A DNA stretch of 64,000 bases, from the NCBI GenBank assembly GCA_937930635.1, contig CALHCF010000012.1:16319-80318 (forward strand), given 5' to 3'. Positions 63,052-64,000 of the stretch are shown here, one piece after another (position 1 is the stretch's first letter; each line of letters begins with the position of its first letter). The notes beneath the pieces were generated by a model, which was given only the letters and a program-made list of their open reading frames with translations, had not been told where the DNA came from and ran no database searches. The translations under genes were made by a program, and so were the position numbers. The stretch comes from an uncultured Rhizobiaceae group bacterium. Its GTDB lineage: Bacteria > Pseudomonadota > Alphaproteobacteria > Rhizobiales > Rhizobiaceae.

Positions 63052-63859
63052 CGTTGAGTTCCTCAATGCCCGTTCAATTGGGGTAACTATTATAGAAAGC
63101 GGTGGAATCGGCGCAATGTGGGTTTCAGTAAATCATGGAGCATTCAGGTCACGTCTGCGTAAGCACCCAATGCCGTCTGCCCTATTATCCAGCTCATGTT
63201 CAATAAACTTATCCCCTTTGTTTTGGGTTGTTGCAGTATGGCCGGTGCCTCGCGTTGGAACGGCCCGGAAGGTGGTTGCACCGGGAATGCGTTGGGGCCG
63301 GTGGTGTTGCAGAGATAACCTGCTGCGCACCCATCGGGTGAGATTCCGAGAAGGGCTCGTTTTCAAGAAACCGTTCGCCCGTATTTTGAAAAGAAATACG
63401 GACTCCGGGTCCGGCATTGCCGGGCAGGGAGCGGAAAACAGGTTTGTCCTGGGCGAGCCATTCCTGATGGAGGTTTATTTTCTTACAACCCTGTCAGGCC
63501 CTCCTCTGCGGGACAGCAGGCGGATGCCCGGTTGTCACACCGGACGGGCGGTCTTTGGAGCGCAGAAACTAAAATAAACGAGCGTTTCAATGACCGCCCG
63601 TTTTTCACCAACTCACGATCCAGACGTCGGCGGCAAAACCGTTCGGCGCTATGGCCGTTGGTTGCTCCCCAAGCCTGTTTCAATTGCTGTTTGAAATGGG
63701 TGCGGGATATCCCTGTGCCGTTCCGGCGGGGCAGGGAACCCTTTGTCGGCTTGCCATGTCTTGCAGATGAGCGGGAACATCTTTATACGCCGCACATCGG
63801 TTCAACGGTACAGCAGAATCGATAATCAAACCAACATACGCGCCACGACGAGGATGACC
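63052..63859. other. Long non-coding stretch upstream of tuf
   Basis: About 800 bp with no convincing gene. Open frames on both strands are short and lack family motifs or a good ribosome-binding site. One perfect hairpin, CGTATTT-N7-AAATACG, lies at 63380-63400. The last part presumably holds the tuf promoter. No clear -35/-10 pair was assigned. Confidence 0.6.
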
Positions 63860-64000
63860 ATGGCAAAGGAAAAGTTTGAACGTAACAAGCCGCATTGCAA
63901 CATTGGCACGATTGGTCATGTTGATCATGGCAAGACGACGCTTACGGCTGCGATTACGAAGTATTTTGGTGATTTTCAGGCGTATGACCAGATTGATGGT
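63860..64000 (+). CDS. tuf: Elongation factor Tu (5' part, runs off the window)
   Basis: The first 47 codons of EF-Tu, the GTPase that brings aminoacyl-tRNA to the ribosome. The start [19 protein letters not shown] and the P-loop [10 protein letters not shown] are diagnostic. The ATG at 63860 is preceded by GAGGA. The reading frame is open to the window end. The remainder lies downstream. Confidence 0.98.
   Translation, partial: MAKEKFERNKPHCNIGTIGHVDHGKTTLTAAITKYFGDFQAYDQIDG

Noticed and set aside
63196..63318. 40-codon plus-strand mini-ORF with a VLGC lipobox-like start
   Set aside because: No ribosome-binding site, a very short hydrophobic segment and an unconvincing mature part.
62780..63577. 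Plus-strand open frame (265 codons)
   Set aside because: Its first third is antisense to the pentapeptide repeats and the rest has no motif or ribosome-binding site.
1..64000. CRISPR arrays, insertion sequences, prophage or integrase genes
   Set aside because: No regularly spaced direct repeats, transposase motifs, phage structural genes or tyrosine/serine recombinases were found on either strand.

Overview
The window is bacterial chromosomal DNA, most likely from an alphaproteobacterium of the order Hyphomicrobiales (Rhizobiales). The basis is gene content and order: a CckA-type hybrid kinase beside a FliO-like gene and a DksA with a degenerate zinc finger; class II DAHP synthase; gph, rpiA, a DUF2059 gene and gor in one block; folP-folB-folK after nadE; and rlmB, tRNA-Tyr, tRNA-Gly and then tuf. 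No genus can be named from the sequence alone. No CRISPR array, insertion sequence, transposase, integrase or rRNA gene was seen. Most DNA codes for housekeeping functions.

Layout. 0-15 kb: tRNA-Thr, a retropepsin-like membrane protease, cobS and cobT of cobalamin assembly, a PleC/DivJ-like histidine kinase, a membrane-anchored nuclease, a GST/uracil-DNA glycosylase pair, an Lrp regulator, a molybdenum-cofactor operon (fdhD-mobA-mobB-moeA) and two exporters. 15-27 kb: an exported two-domain protein, an L,D-transpeptidase, class I fumarase, gph/rpiA/gor, an AbrB-family membrane protein, small hydrolases and class II DAHP synthase. 27-36 kb is the most unusual stretch: an exported caspase-hemopexin fusion, a frameshifted alpha/beta hydrolase, an SLC13 permease, an SPFH protein translationally coupled to an NAD-kinase-like protein, and a small exported protein with a von Hippel-Lindau (VHL) beta-domain signature.

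36-46 kb: nadE and the folate operon, sixA, dksA, fliO, cckA and two paralogous small cysteine-containing exported proteins. 46-56 kb is a probable catabolic locus: a sulfatase-superfamily hydrolase, a tripartite tricarboxylate transporter (tctA-tctB-tctC), an acylating aldehyde dehydrogenase resembling SauS and an acyl-CoA ligase resembling SauT. Divergent from dusA is scoAB, a 3-oxoacid CoA-transferase, with two palindromes in its promoter region. Together these suggest uptake and CoA-dependent processing of a small anionic, possibly sulfonated, substrate.

56-64 kb: an exported protein behind a perfect CtrA-type site, rlmB, tRNA-Tyr and tRNA-Gly. About 5.3 kb of accessory genes (second L,D-transpeptidase, lipoproteins, VOC protein, hydrolase, Tat-exported metallo-hydrolase, pentapeptide protein) then precede the start of tuf, which runs off the window end.

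The observations most worth following are the exported VHL-like protein with all five hydroxyproline-pocket positions matched in register, the caspase-hemopexin fusion, the SPFH/NAD-kinase-like pair and the sulfonate-type catabolic locus. Functions are inferred from motif recognition by eye. No database search was run.
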